In this document: one piece after another, positions 7,192-14,897 of the stretch
How the letters are laid out: every line of letters starts with the position of its first letter
Position numbering within the stretch: the first letter of the stretch is position 1
NCBI GenBank assembly: GCA_903908015.1
Contig: CAIVQI010000173.1
Span: 1-17,561, forward strand
Reading direction: 5' to 3'
DNA length: 17,561 nucleotides
DNA from: an uncultured Bacteroidota bacterium
Lineage (GTDB): Bacteria; Bacteroidota; Bacteroidia; UBA7662
Program-made: the position numbers and the translations under genes
The notes under the pieces: model-generated
Database searches by the model: none
The model's input: only the letters and a program-made list of their open reading frames with translations
Told to the model about the DNA's origin: nothing

Positions 7192-8049
7192 ATGTTTACA
7201 CCAGATACTTTAAAAAACCAGTGCATTCTGGTTACGGGAGGGGGGAGTGGGCTCGGTTTGGCCATGGCCCAATCATTTTATGCACACGGTGCTCGGGTAG
7301 CCATTTGCGGGCGGAATGAGGAACGGTTAAAGGCAGCGGCCGAACAAATAGGCCCTGGCACGATATACAGGTCGTGCGATGTGCGTGACTTCGACGCGGT
7401 TTCGGCCATGATGCAGGAATTCGACCTGGAACTGGGGGGCTTAACCGGATTGGTGAACAATGCAGCAGGCAATTTTTTGTCGCTCGCCGAAGATTTGAGT
7501 CCGAATGCGTTCTCTTCAGTGGTAGATATTGTATTAAAAGGAACATTCCATTGTACCCGCGAATTTGGTAGACTCCAAATGGCAGCCGGACGTAAAGGCA
7601 CGAGCATTCTGAATATTGTGACGACCTACACGGAAACAGGATCCGCTTTCGTGCTTCCGTCTGCCTGTGCCAAAGCCGGTGTTTATGCCCTCACCAATTC
7701 CCTCGCTGTTGAATGGGCACCTTATGGCATCCGACTCAATTCCATTGCTCCTGGGCCATTTCCCACAGAAGGGGCATGGTCGAGGTTGCTTCCCGATCGG
7801 TCCATCGAGGAACAGTACCTCAAACGCATACCCGCCGGCCGCTATGGCCAACATGAAGAATTGGCCCACCTCGCAGTGTTTTTGATGTCAGACATGAGTG
7901 GCTATATCAACGGACATTGTGTTACCATCGATGGGGGCGAACGCCTGATGGCGGGGCAGTTTAACCTTTTTGCCAATATGATGCCGCGCGAACAACTCAA
8001 ATTCTTCTTCGACATGGTCAAGTCATCCACGGCAAAAAAGCCAAAGTGA
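7192..8049 (+). CDS. 2,4-dienoyl-CoA reductase-like short-chain dehydrogenase (DECR1 type)
   Basis: NADPH-dependent reductase of the SDR family, most likely reducing 2,4-dienoyl-CoA made from polyunsaturated fatty acids so that beta-oxidation can go on. Over 285 aa it has the cofactor motif TGGGSGLG at 15-22, ICGRNEERL (CGR favours NADPH) near 38-46, DVRD near 63-66, NNAAGN at 89-94, and IAPGPFPTEGAWSRL from about 185. The normal SDR YxxxK is absent: the residue four before K161 is Ser (PSACAK). A Tyr at 146 in TTYTETGS lies 15 residues before K161, the arrangement known for mammalian DECR1 (Y199/K214). The late IDGGE and GQFN segments also match DECR1. It stands alone on the plus strand, convergent with the ZIP gene (10-bp gap). 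Confidence 0.88.
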   Translation: MFTPDTLKNQCILVTGGGSGLGLAMAQSFYAHGARVAICGRNEERLKAAAEQIGPGTIYRSCDVRDFDAVSAMMQEFDLELGGLTGLVNNAAGNFLSLAEDLSPNAFSSVVDIVLKGTFHCTREFGRLQMAAGRKGTSILNIVTTYTETGSAFVLPSACAKAGVYALTNSLAVEWAPYGIRLNSIAPGPFPTEGAWSRLLPDRSIEEQYLKRIPAGRYGQHEELAHLAVFLMSDMSGYINGHCVTIDGGERLMAGQFNLFANMMPREQLKFFFDMVKSSTAKKPK

Positions 8050-8059
8050 AACGGAGATG

Positions 8060-8815
8060 CTACATGAGGTAGGCGAGTAAAGCGCCTATGAAAGCCAGAA
8101 GAATGGGTTGAAGACTAAACTTATGGTGTGTGCTGCTTTCGAAAAGAATGGTGGTTGAAATTTGGAGAAATGAGCCGGTAGCGAGTGCCAACATGGTGTG
8201 GAAGAACTCATCCATCCCGCCACCCCCCTGCTCCAAAATTGTCTTGCCCAATAGTGCCCCTGCCGGTGTCATTAAAACAAAGGCCATCAGCATGAGCCAC
8301 TGTTTGCTGCGCGTATAGTTGGATTGAATCAGTACGGTCGACAAGGCGAAAGCGGATGGAAATTTATGGAGGATAACGCCCAGGAGGAGGGGGTTTTTCC
8401 ACACCGGCTCATGGAGACTAAACATGCCATTGAGGGGCATCCCTTCCAATAACGAATGAATGGAAAGCCCGATTAAAAGGCCCCAGGAGGTGTGGGGATG
8501 GGTGAGGTGGTGGTGACTTCCATGATCATGACCATGGGGTTGGTCGAGGTGCAGGTGCCCGTGTTCCACCCCTTGCGACATTTTTTCAAGCAAGAGCTGG
8601 AGAAAGAAACCAACCATCACAAGTAGCCCTTCGTAGCGGTGGCGCGTGGAAAATACCTCAGGAAGTAGGTGCAGCACGGCAGTGGCAAAAAGAAAACCAC
8701 CACAAAAAGTGAGTAGTGATTTAAAGAAGCCATTGTAGCGACCATGGAGCTGGTAAACGATCAGTCCACCTGCAAGCGGTGAAGCCATCAGGAGCAAAAG
8801 TGAGACGAGGTTCAT
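8060..8815 (-). CDS. ZIP family metal (zinc) transporter
   Basis: Inner-membrane importer of zinc or related divalent metals, 251 aa with about eight hydrophobic segments. After the third segment comes a cytoplasmic-type His-rich loop (about 85-108) with eleven histidines in HGHLH, HGHDHG and HHH clusters. The metal path motifs are HSLLEG (H120, E124) in TM4 and HKFPSA (H150) in TM5; the usual Glu after the TM5 His is Lys here. The ATG at 8813-8815 overlaps the PAP2 stop by 4 bp (ATGA). The frame stays open upstream, but that stretch is PAP2 coding sequence in another frame, so the short start is right. The nearby Fur-family gene makes a zinc link tempting, but they are in different operons. 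Confidence 0.9.
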   Translation of the reverse strand: MNLVSLLLLMASPLAGGLIVYQLHGRYNGFFKSLLTFCGGFLFATAVLHLLPEVFSTRHRYEGLLVMVGFFLQLLLEKMSQGVEHGHLHLDQPHGHDHGSHHHLTHPHTSWGLLIGLSIHSLLEGMPLNGMFSLHEPVWKNPLLLGVILHKFPSAFALSTVLIQSNYTRSKQWLMLMAFVLMTPAGALLGKTILEQGGGGMDEFFHTMLALATGSFLQISTTILFESSTHHKFSLQPILLAFIGALLAYLM

Positions 8816-9378
8816 GACACTACTGGGTTGAAGTGGTGGGCTGTGAGTGCATAGGCCAAACGGGCGATGAGGCTGCCTAAAATGGCCCCAAACAGTACGT
8901 CGAGGGGGTAATGTACGCCCACATATACCTGAGCATAGCAGATGAGTGCAGCCCATATCCAAAGCAGGCGGCTTATTAATGGCCAGTGCGCCCGCATTAG
9001 CTTGCCCACGAGAACGGCAAAAGCAAAATGATTGGCGGCATGCGATGAGGTGAAACTGAATCCAGACCCGCAGGGCACGAGGAGCCTAACATGGCCAAAT
9101 AATTCCTGACATGGACGAGGACGTTCGATCCAGGGCTTGATCAGGTGACTGCTCAGCTGGTCGGCCACGGCCACCACAAAGCCGATGAACAATAGTGTTA
9201 TTAAGCCCCTTTTTCCTATATGTCGGTGCAACCAGCTGCCCAATATGACATAAAGGGGGGTCCATAGCCACGGATTTCGAATGGGTATGAGAATTCCGTC
9301 GGCAGTTGGTCCTATAAAGAATTGATTGATGATAAAGAAGAGCGTTCGATCCGCGTCAAGCAGCGATGTTATACTCAT
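8812..9378 (-). CDS. PAP2 superfamily membrane phosphatase
   Basis: Membrane acid phosphatase fold acting on lipid phosphates or pyrophosphates such as undecaprenyl diphosphate, phosphatidic acid or lipid A. 188 aa with about five or six hydrophobic segments. Signature motif 1 is KPWIERPRP (K81, R88, P89), motif 2 is TSSHAAN (H113), and motif 3 is AQVYVGVHYPLD (H156, D160). The Arg that normally sits six residues before the motif-3 His is Gln150. Substrate cannot be told from sequence. It overlaps the ZIP gene by 4 bp and follows the methyltransferase by 49 bp. Confidence 0.9.
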   Translation of the reverse strand: MSITSLLDADRTLFFIINQFFIGPTADGILIPIRNPWLWTPLYVILGSWLHRHIGKRGLITLLFIGFVVAVADQLSSHLIKPWIERPRPCQELFGHVRLLVPCGSGFSFTSSHAANHFAFAVLVGKLMRAHWPLISRLLWIWAALICYAQVYVGVHYPLDVLFGAILGSLIARLAYALTAHHFNPVVS

Positions 9379-9427
9379 TTAGCGTGGCATATATTCATGA
9401 AAATCTTTTTTTGTGAATCCAAATCAA

Positions 9428-10183
9428 TCAGACGGCAGACTGCAATTGTTGGTTGGTTGATGCGGGTTTTTGGCAGATGAAAATGGTCCGGGGCGATTGA
9501 GCATGGGGTGGGTTTAGGTGGTAGTCGCCCCATTGGGTGATGATCTTGAATCCGCATGATTTCAGGAGTCCGGCTAATTCATCGGCCTTATAGCAACGAA
9601 CTTTTTCCTGGAAGTGATGGGTGTGGCTTTGGAAAGTAACCACAATATCTTTCATGATCCAAGGGGGCTGGTGGTAGCGTTTGAGGTGGAAATGCACCCC
9701 GGAACGTTCCACATCCTCGCTGGTGGGCAATAATGGCAGAATGATATCGGGGTTCAGATAATCGATCACGAAATAGCCACCTTGTTGCAACGATAATTGG
9801 GCGGCGCGCAGCACTTTCATGTCGTCTTCCGGATCATCAAAATAGCCAAAGCTGGTGAAAAGGTTAAAAACAGCATCGAATTTTCGGCCATTCAGCGGCT
9901 GGCGCATATCGTGTCGGAGATAATTCAATTGGGGTAGCGGTTGGCTTCTGGCATCGGCCAGGCTCTTTTCTGATAGATCAACGCCCGTCACCTGCATGCC
10001 CATTGAAGCCATGCGTCGGGCGTGTCGGCCGCGACCACAGGCCAGGTCAAGAATGGTTGAGCCTGCTGGCAAGTCCAGGCTTTGCATCATTTTCTCGACG
10101 AATGCAGCGGCTTCCTCTTCATCGCGACTGGCATAGAGAATAGGATACCAGGGGGAGTCGAACCACGACTCATACCAATTCAT
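9428..10183 (-). CDS. Class I SAM-dependent methyltransferase
   Basis: A 251-aa cytoplasmic enzyme with a Rossmann methyltransferase core: motif I ILDLACGRGRH at 44-54, the acidic end of strand 2 in VTGVDLS (D69), HDMRQPL near 91-97, and FDAVFNLFTSFGYF at 102-115 for strand 4. The start MNWYESWFDSPWYPILY is a wording common in Bacteroidota methyltransferases of unassigned substrate. No residue defines small molecule, protein or nucleic acid as the target. The ATG at 10181-10183 lies 17 bp after the stop of the secreted phosphatase gene, and PAP2 follows after 49 bp. Confidence 0.88.
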   Translation of the reverse strand: MNWYESWFDSPWYPILYASRDEEEAAAFVEKMMQSLDLPAGSTILDLACGRGRHARRMASMGMQVTGVDLSEKSLADARSQPLPQLNYLRHDMRQPLNGRKFDAVFNLFTSFGYFDDPEDDMKVLRAAQLSLQQGGYFVIDYLNPDIILPLLPTSEDVERSGVHFHLKRYHQPPWIMKDIVVTFQSHTHHFQEKVRCYKADELAGLLKSCGFKIITQWGDYHLNPPHAQSPRTIFICQKPASTNQQLQSAV

Positions 10184-10200
10184 AAAACCTTAATTTATAG

Positions 10201-11247
10201 CTATTTGACTATATTTAATTCAATCTTTACTGGAAGATGATCGGAGTATCCCCCTAAGTATTTTTCACCCCCATAAGTACGCATTGGGTTGCCGGCATAC
10301 TTTCCTTCGGTTTCCAGCATATATGGAAACACAATAGAGGCTGCAGATCCTTCAACATACCGGATTCGGCTCGCCGGATGGCACGCACGGGGCGATACGC
10401 TGATGTGGTCTATGAATTGCCATTCGTCTTTATAACGGTAGGAGCCTGTGTTGCCTTGGTCTATCATGGCGAATGGGTTGTAGAGTACCGATGGGTTCAT
10501 CATTTGTTCGAGACCGGTCGCGGCGCCCCCATGACAGGAGGCGGTCGATTGCAGTATTTGTGCAGGAGCGGCATCGCGTGGCCTGTCGTTGAAGTCACCC
10601 ATCACCACCACAACACCTGCCGGGTCCGCCCGATGAAGGCTGTCGACCAACCGGCGGACCACCTGAGCAGCCGAGGCCCTCAACGGGTCTGTTTGCTCTT
10701 GTCCACCCCGCCTGGAAGGCCAATGGTTGACCAGCACATGGATTCGCTGTTTTTTTAGGGTACGAAGGCTAACACATAACACATCCCGTGTGCGCCAATC
10801 CGGTTGTTCGGTTCGGTGGATGGCCACGATTTGGTAGGACAACACTGTAAGTTTTTTTGGGTCATACATCAGGGCCACATCAATGCCCCTGGGATCGGGA
10901 CTTTCCTCATGAACAATGGAGTACCGTCGTTTTGAGTGTTGCATATGATTCACGAGTGCTTCAAGCACGCTACGGTTTTCGACCTCACAAAGACCCAACA
11001 GATCGGGGCCCCTCCCTAAATTCATATCGCCTATGACTTGGGCGAGTTTATTCAGCTTATTGGTTAACCTCTGGCTATTCCAATTCAACTTACCGCCTGG
11101 CGTGAAATCGCTATCCTCTGTTTCCGCTTGGTCGATGGTGTCAAAGAGATTTTCAACATTATAATGTGCTAGGTACAAGCGATTCGATTGCGCGCGCGTA
11201 TGAACACATGACACAAAGGTGAAGACCAAAGTCAGAAGAAATTTCAT
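10201..11247 (-). CDS. Secreted endonuclease/exonuclease/phosphatase family protein
   Basis: Metal-dependent phosphodiesterase or nuclease fold (DNase I-like) exported by a signal peptide (residues 1-20, MKFLLTLVFTFVSC then HTRAQ). Mature motifs: HYNVENLFD (N30), GLCEVEN (E88 likely binds the metal), DPRGIDVALMY at 118-128, NHWPSRRGG (H175), MGDFNDRP (D218, N220) and YSDHLP (D336, H337), so the catalytic set is complete. At 348 aa it suits a one-domain enzyme. I chose the ATG at 11245-11247; the longer frame begins at a TTG and would add five residues before the signal. It begins a minus-strand set with the methyltransferase, PAP2 and ZIP genes and diverges from the polyphosphate operon. DNA, RNA or lipid head groups are all possible substrates. 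Confidence 0.9.
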   Translation of the reverse strand: MKFLLTLVFTFVSCVHTRAQSNRLYLAHYNVENLFDTIDQAETEDSDFTPGGKLNWNSQRLTNKLNKLAQVIGDMNLGRGPDLLGLCEVENRSVLEALVNHMQHSKRRYSIVHEESPDPRGIDVALMYDPKKLTVLSYQIVAIHRTEQPDWRTRDVLCVSLRTLKKQRIHVLVNHWPSRRGGQEQTDPLRASAAQVVRRLVDSLHRADPAGVVVVMGDFNDRPRDAAPAQILQSTASCHGGAATGLEQMMNPSVLYNPFAMIDQGNTGSYRYKDEWQFIDHISVSPRACHPASRIRYVEGSAASIVFPYMLETEGKYAGNPMRTYGGEKYLGGYSDHLPVKIELNIVK

Positions 11248-11359
11248 AGAGGAAATCAGCAAGATAGGTAGATTGTGCTTTTTTGTGCGAAATTAGCGCA
11301 TTATTTAGTTTTTTGGATTTATAACGCTTTTTTTACAAACGTTTGGTATCTTTCTCCAA
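11248..11359. promoter_or_regulatory. Divergent promoter region, phosphatase set and polyphosphate operon
   Basis: This 112-bp AT-rich gap is the longest gene-free stretch in the window and must hold promoters for both directions. On the minus strand TATCTTGC (11259-11266) lies 11 bp before the ATG of the secreted phosphatase. On the plus strand TATCTTTC (11347-11354) lies 5 bp before the GTG of sixA. Both resemble the Bacteroidota -7 element TAnnTTTG; the -33 elements are not clear. The plus-strand box is so close to the start that its mRNA would have almost no leader. Confidence 0.5.
11336..11345. promoter_or_regulatory. Perfect 10-bp palindrome before the sixA -7 box
   Basis: CAAACGTTTG reads the same on both strands and ends one base before the likely -7 box of the polyphosphate operon (TATCTTTC, 11347-11354). 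It sits where a repressor would block RNA polymerase. Which protein, if any, binds is unknown. A 10-bp palindrome in an AT-rich gap could also be chance. Confidence 0.35.
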
Positions 11360-11866
11360 GTGAAATCACTTTACTTGCTACGACACGCCAAAGCCGAATT
11401 TGGGCTCAGTGATGGGTCAGATTTCGAGCGCATGCTCACACCGACTGGCAAACAGGACGCGGTACGTTTGGGTTATCGCATGATGGGACGGGGTATGAGT
11501 CCACAGCATTTTGTGGGCAGTCCATCCCTACGCACCCGTCAGACCCTACAGCGACTGTTGGAGCCATTCAATCAGGGTGATGATCAGGTGGAATGGGTTG
11601 ATGAATTATACCATGCGGATGAATCGACTTGGATGCGGATCATTTCTTCCGCCCCCAATCATTTACATTCTTGTCTTTATTGCGGCCACAACCCGGCCCT
11701 TACCCAAATCGCGAATCGTCTGTCGGCTGATGTTCAATGGGATCATATGCCTACGTGTGGCCTACTGGTATTGGCGTTTGATGTTTCAAATTGGGATGAA
11801 CTTAAGGGCAGCAAAGGACGGCTGGTCTGGTTCGACTCGCCCAAAAGTGATACCACTATTCTCTAA
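11360..11866 (+). CDS. sixA: SixA-type phosphohistidine phosphatase
   Basis: Histidine phosphatase superfamily member that removes phosphate from phosphohistidine on proteins; in E. coli the known target is the phosphotransferase/His-Asp systems. 168 aa with the RHA motif (R8, nucleophile H9), SPSLRTRQT at 54-62 (R58/R60), DELYHA (E82) and GHNP (H110), the complete catalytic set in the short single-domain form. The start is GTG at 11360-11362 with no Shine-Dalgarno, 5 bp after a candidate -7 box. The stop shares one base with the ppk1 ATG (TAATG), so the two are translationally coupled. Its placement with an enzyme that works through phosphohistidine is notable. Confidence 0.92.
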   Translation: MKSLYLLRHAKAEFGLSDGSDFERMLTPTGKQDAVRLGYRMMGRGMSPQHFVGSPSLRTRQTLQRLLEPFNQGDDQVEWVDELYHADESTWMRIISSAPNHLHSCLYCGHNPALTQIANRLSADVQWDHMPTCGLLVLAFDVSNWDELKGSKGRLVWFDSPKSDTTIL

Positions 11867-13974
11867 TGAGCTTGAGCGGTAATCCGGAAGGTGTTTTTAA
11901 CTTCGAAGCCTCATTCACGGGTAGAGATTTAATCCTGAACCGAGAAATCAGTTGGCTTGACTTCAACGAGCGTGTGTTGCAGGAAGCCGAAAATCCGGAA
12001 GTTCCACTGCTGGAACGCATTAAATTTCTTGCTATTTGTTCGTCCAATCTGGATGAGTTTTTTCGGGTTCGTGTGGCGGCGCAACAGCGGTTGATGGAAC
12101 TTAAACCACGCGAGCGTAAAGGGATTTTGTTTACCCCTGAGGAGGTCCTGGAACGCATACAAGAGTCCGTGATCCGATTGCAATCGCGCCTCGAACAGGT
12201 TTTTTACAAAGAATTAAGGCCTGCCTTGGCTGCAGAACAGGTTTTTTTGCATCATCCCGAGCAGATTCCTGCGACTTGGCTTCCCAAATTGTCGGAGCTG
12301 TTTTCCCTCAAAGTCCTCCCGTTTCTTACGCCTTTGATGATCAGTCGGGCACGTCGCTCTGTGCCTTTGAAGGATGCGTTTCTGTATCTCGCCATACGCA
12401 TGAAGTCTGTGCATCATTCGAATGCAAGCCCCGAATATGCGTTGATCGAATTGCCCACCCGAGTGTTGCCCCGTTTCTGGGAAGTCAGCTTCGACGATGG
12501 TTCAACGGCCCACCATATTTTTTTCTTGGATGATTTGGTTCGTGTAGGATTGCCCATGTTGTTTTCATCTTTGGGCTTGAGGGTAACGGGCGCTTATACC
12601 ATCAAATTAACACGCGATCAGGAATTGGATGTAGAGGGGGAGGAAGGGGGGGATTTGGCCGAACGCATGAGTCGATCGCTGAAAAACCGCAAGCGGGGCG
12701 ACCCTGTTCGGTTTATCTATGATTCATCCATGCCCTTAGATATGCTCCAATTTTTGGTCAGGCATCTGTCAGTTGGTAAGTCCAATCTTATTCCAGGAGG
12801 GCCATATCATAATTTTAGCCAGTTCTCAGATTTCCCTGAGCTCAGTCGTCCCGATTTGCGTTATCCCACTCCCCAGCTTGTGCCTTGTCCCTCGCTCGAT
12901 GGGGAGGGTTTGTTGTTCGATGTGATTCGCGGGGGTGACCAATTGCTTCATCATCCCTACCATAGTTATGATTACGTGCTTCGATTTCTTCGGGAAGCGG
13001 CGATCGATCCACACGTACGCAGCATCAGAATCACTTTATATCGGGTGGCGCGGATATCCAGTGTGGTGAACTCCCTCATCACCGCAGCCATGAATGGAAA
13101 GAAAGTCACGGCTGTTGTAGAGATTCAGGCTCGTTTCGATGAGGAAAATAATCTATATTGGGCAGAGCGACTCAAAGATGCTGGTGCCCGTGTGATTTTA
13201 GGTGAGCTGGGTTTAAAAATTCACGCCAAGGTTTGTCTGGTTACCCGCGTTGAGCATGGACGTGTTCGACGCTATGCGCACATGTCCACGGGCAACTACA
13301 ACCGGCAAACTGCGCGGCTTTATACCGATGACGGCTTGCTCACAGCCAATCAAAGTATGACCGCGGAAGTATTGAGGTTGTTCAAATTCATCGAGAATCC
13401 GACTGGGTCGTTCATTTTTCGCCGATTGCTCGTGGCGCCCATACACCTGCGAATGGAGTTAGAAGCCTTAATTTTCGATGAAATGCGGCGGGCAAGGTCC
13501 GGTAAAGTGGGATTTATCATGCTCAAAATGAACAGTTTGACCGATGAACGCATGATCCGCCTGCTCTATGAGGCCAGTCGAAGCGGCGTCGAAATCCGAC
13601 TCATTATTCGGGGCATGTGTAGCCTCATACCGGGTGTGCCGGGCATGAGTGAACGCATTGAGGTCATCAGCATAGTAGATCGTTTCCTCGAGCATTCACG
13701 GGTCTTTTGGTTCGGACATGGTGGACGCGATAAAATCTATTTGGCGTCTGCTGATTGGATGAACCGAAATTTAAGCCGGAGAATTGAAGTGGCATTTCCC
13801 ATTATTCAACCCCAGCACAAGGAAAGACTAAAAAAAATGCTCCTGATCCAATGGAGCGATAATGTCAAGAGCAGGCGATTAAACGCTCTTGAGCCTAAAC
13901 CCGAACTGCGACCCCAGATACGCGCCCAATTTGAAATGTTTGATATGCTAAGAAGCGAAATGTACAGAGGATGA
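11866..13974 (+). CDS. ppk1: Polyphosphate kinase 1
   Basis: Makes inorganic polyphosphate from ATP, and runs in reverse, through a phosphohistidine on the enzyme. 702 aa, typical length. Regions in order: N-terminal domain (NREISWLDFNERVLQEA at 25-41, SSNLDEFFRVRVA at 59-71), head domain to about 340, then the two PLD-like catalytic domains. LYRVAR at 391-396 and QARFDEENN at 421-429 contact phosphate. GLKIHAKVCLV holds the phosphorylated histidine H453 (E. coli H435), STGNYN lies at 474-479, SLIPGVPGMSERI at 586-598, and H610 in FLEHSRVFWFGHGG matches E. coli H592. The ATG overlaps the sixA stop by one base and the stop overlaps ppx by four. A run of seven G (12646-12652) lies in an acidic linker codon stretch. 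Confidence 0.97.
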   Translation: MSLSGNPEGVFNFEASFTGRDLILNREISWLDFNERVLQEAENPEVPLLERIKFLAICSSNLDEFFRVRVAAQQRLMELKPRERKGILFTPEEVLERIQESVIRLQSRLEQVFYKELRPALAAEQVFLHHPEQIPATWLPKLSELFSLKVLPFLTPLMISRARRSVPLKDAFLYLAIRMKSVHHSNASPEYALIELPTRVLPRFWEVSFDDGSTAHHIFFLDDLVRVGLPMLFSSLGLRVTGAYTIKLTRDQELDVEGEEGGDLAERMSRSLKNRKRGDPVRFIYDSSMPLDMLQFLVRHLSVGKSNLIPGGPYHNFSQFSDFPELSRPDLRYPTPQLVPCPSLDGEGLLFDVIRGGDQLLHHPYHSYDYVLRFLREAAIDPHVRSIRITLYRVARISSVVNSLITAAMNGKKVTAVVEIQARFDEENNLYWAERLKDAGARVILGELGLKIHAKVCLVTRVEHGRVRRYAHMSTGNYNRQTARLYTDDGLLTANQSMTAEVLRLFKFIENPTGSFIFRRLLVAPIHLRMELEALIFDEMRRARSGKVGFIMLKMNSLTDERMIRLLYEASRSGVEIRLIIRGMCSLIPGVPGMSERIEVISIVDRFLEHSRVFWFGHGGRDKIYLASADWMNRNLSRRIEVAFPIIQPQHKERLKKMLLIQWSDNVKSRRLNALEPKPELRPQIRAQFEMFDMLRSEMYRG

Positions 13975-14897
13975 TTGTAGCCGCCATCGATATTGGTTCC
14001 AATGCGGCACGCTTATATATCTGCCGATTTTTCCCCCAAAAACAGGCACATACCGATGTAAAAGTGCTTGAATTTGTTCGAATTCCACTGAGGCTGGGGG
14101 AAGATGTGTTTAAAACAGGCTTGGTGGAGTCTGCCAAAGCCGATCGAATCCTGGAAATATTCAGCGTGTTCAGTGATCTGATGCGCTTGTTTGGGGTTCA
14201 GGATTATAGGGCATGTGCTACCTCTGCCTTAAGAGAGGCCAAAAATGCGCATGCCATATGCTCAGCCATCGAAAGGAAAACGGGGATCAAGCTCGAGGTG
14301 ATTAGTGGGTCTGAAGAAGCGAGATTGATCTATTCGGCACACTTCGCCCTCCTTGCATCCGAAAAGAATGTGCTGTTGGTGGATGTAGGTGGTGGTTCAA
14401 CAGAAATCAGTTTGCTTCATGGCAATAGTGTGCGGCTAAGCCAGTCATTTGAGGTAGGTGCTGTGCGCTTGCTGCAAGGCGAACGCACGGCCGACAAGGT
14501 CATGCAAGACCTAAGGCAATGGCTTCGTACCCAAATACGAATCCATAAGCCGAAGTACGTCTTGGGAACCGGAGGAAATATCAATAAGGTATTCGATTTG
14601 CTTGAGTTAAAGAAAGGGAAGTATGCCACCCGCAAACAGCTGGACTCGCTGCAGGATATTTTGGGTTCATTAAGCCTGAAGCAGAGAATGGAGATGTGGG
14701 GCCTCAACGCTGACCGCGCTGATATTATTTTGCCTGCTTGCACACTCTATTCTCAGATAATGAAGTCCTCTGGGGTGAACAAAATTACGGTATCCGGACT
14801 CGGATTGAAGGATGGAATTATTTCGGATCTGTTGGAGCGGAATGAATCGGTTCCGGTAGCGGATTTTCATGCCAATGAGCGATTTTTTCATGAGTAA
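13971..14897 (+). CDS. ppx: Exopolyphosphatase, Ppx/GppA family (short form)
   Basis: Sugar-kinase-fold phosphatase that removes terminal phosphate from polyphosphate, or from pppGpp; the gene order after ppk1 favours the first. 308 aa is the short form with only the Ppx/GppA catalytic domain and no C-terminal HD-like region. Motifs: AIDIGSNAARL at 5-15 (phosphate loop 1), ATSALREAKN at 83-92, GSEEARLIY at 113-121 (catalytic Glu), LLVDVGGGSTEIS at 135-147, GTGGNINK near 200, and VSGLGLKDGII near 275-285. The ATG overlaps the ppk1 stop by 4 bp. Its last 80 bp overlap, on the opposite strand, the 3' end of the barrel protein gene. Confidence 0.95.
   Translation: MIVAAIDIGSNAARLYICRFFPQKQAHTDVKVLEFVRIPLRLGEDVFKTGLVESAKADRILEIFSVFSDLMRLFGVQDYRACATSALREAKNAHAICSAIERKTGIKLEVISGSEEARLIYSAHFALLASEKNVLLVDVGGGSTEISLLHGNSVRLSQSFEVGAVRLLQGERTADKVMQDLRQWLRTQIRIHKPKYVLGTGGNINKVFDLLELKKGKYATRKQLDSLQDILGSLSLKQRMEMWGLNADRADIILPACTLYSQIMKSSGVNKITVSGLGLKDGIISDLLERNESVPVADFHANERFFHE

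Noticed and set aside
7651..7680. Reductase as an inactive SDR because YxxxK is missing
   Set aside because: The Tyr/Lys pair is present in the DECR1 arrangement, so activity is likely.
8816..8962. Longer start for the ZIP transporter
   Set aside because: This part is the PAP2 gene read in another frame and encodes a Cys/Pro/His-rich stretch unlike a ZIP N-terminus.
11286..11300. TGCG-N7-CGCA repeat in the divergent gap
   Set aside because: Only four bases per arm; expected by chance in a region of this size.
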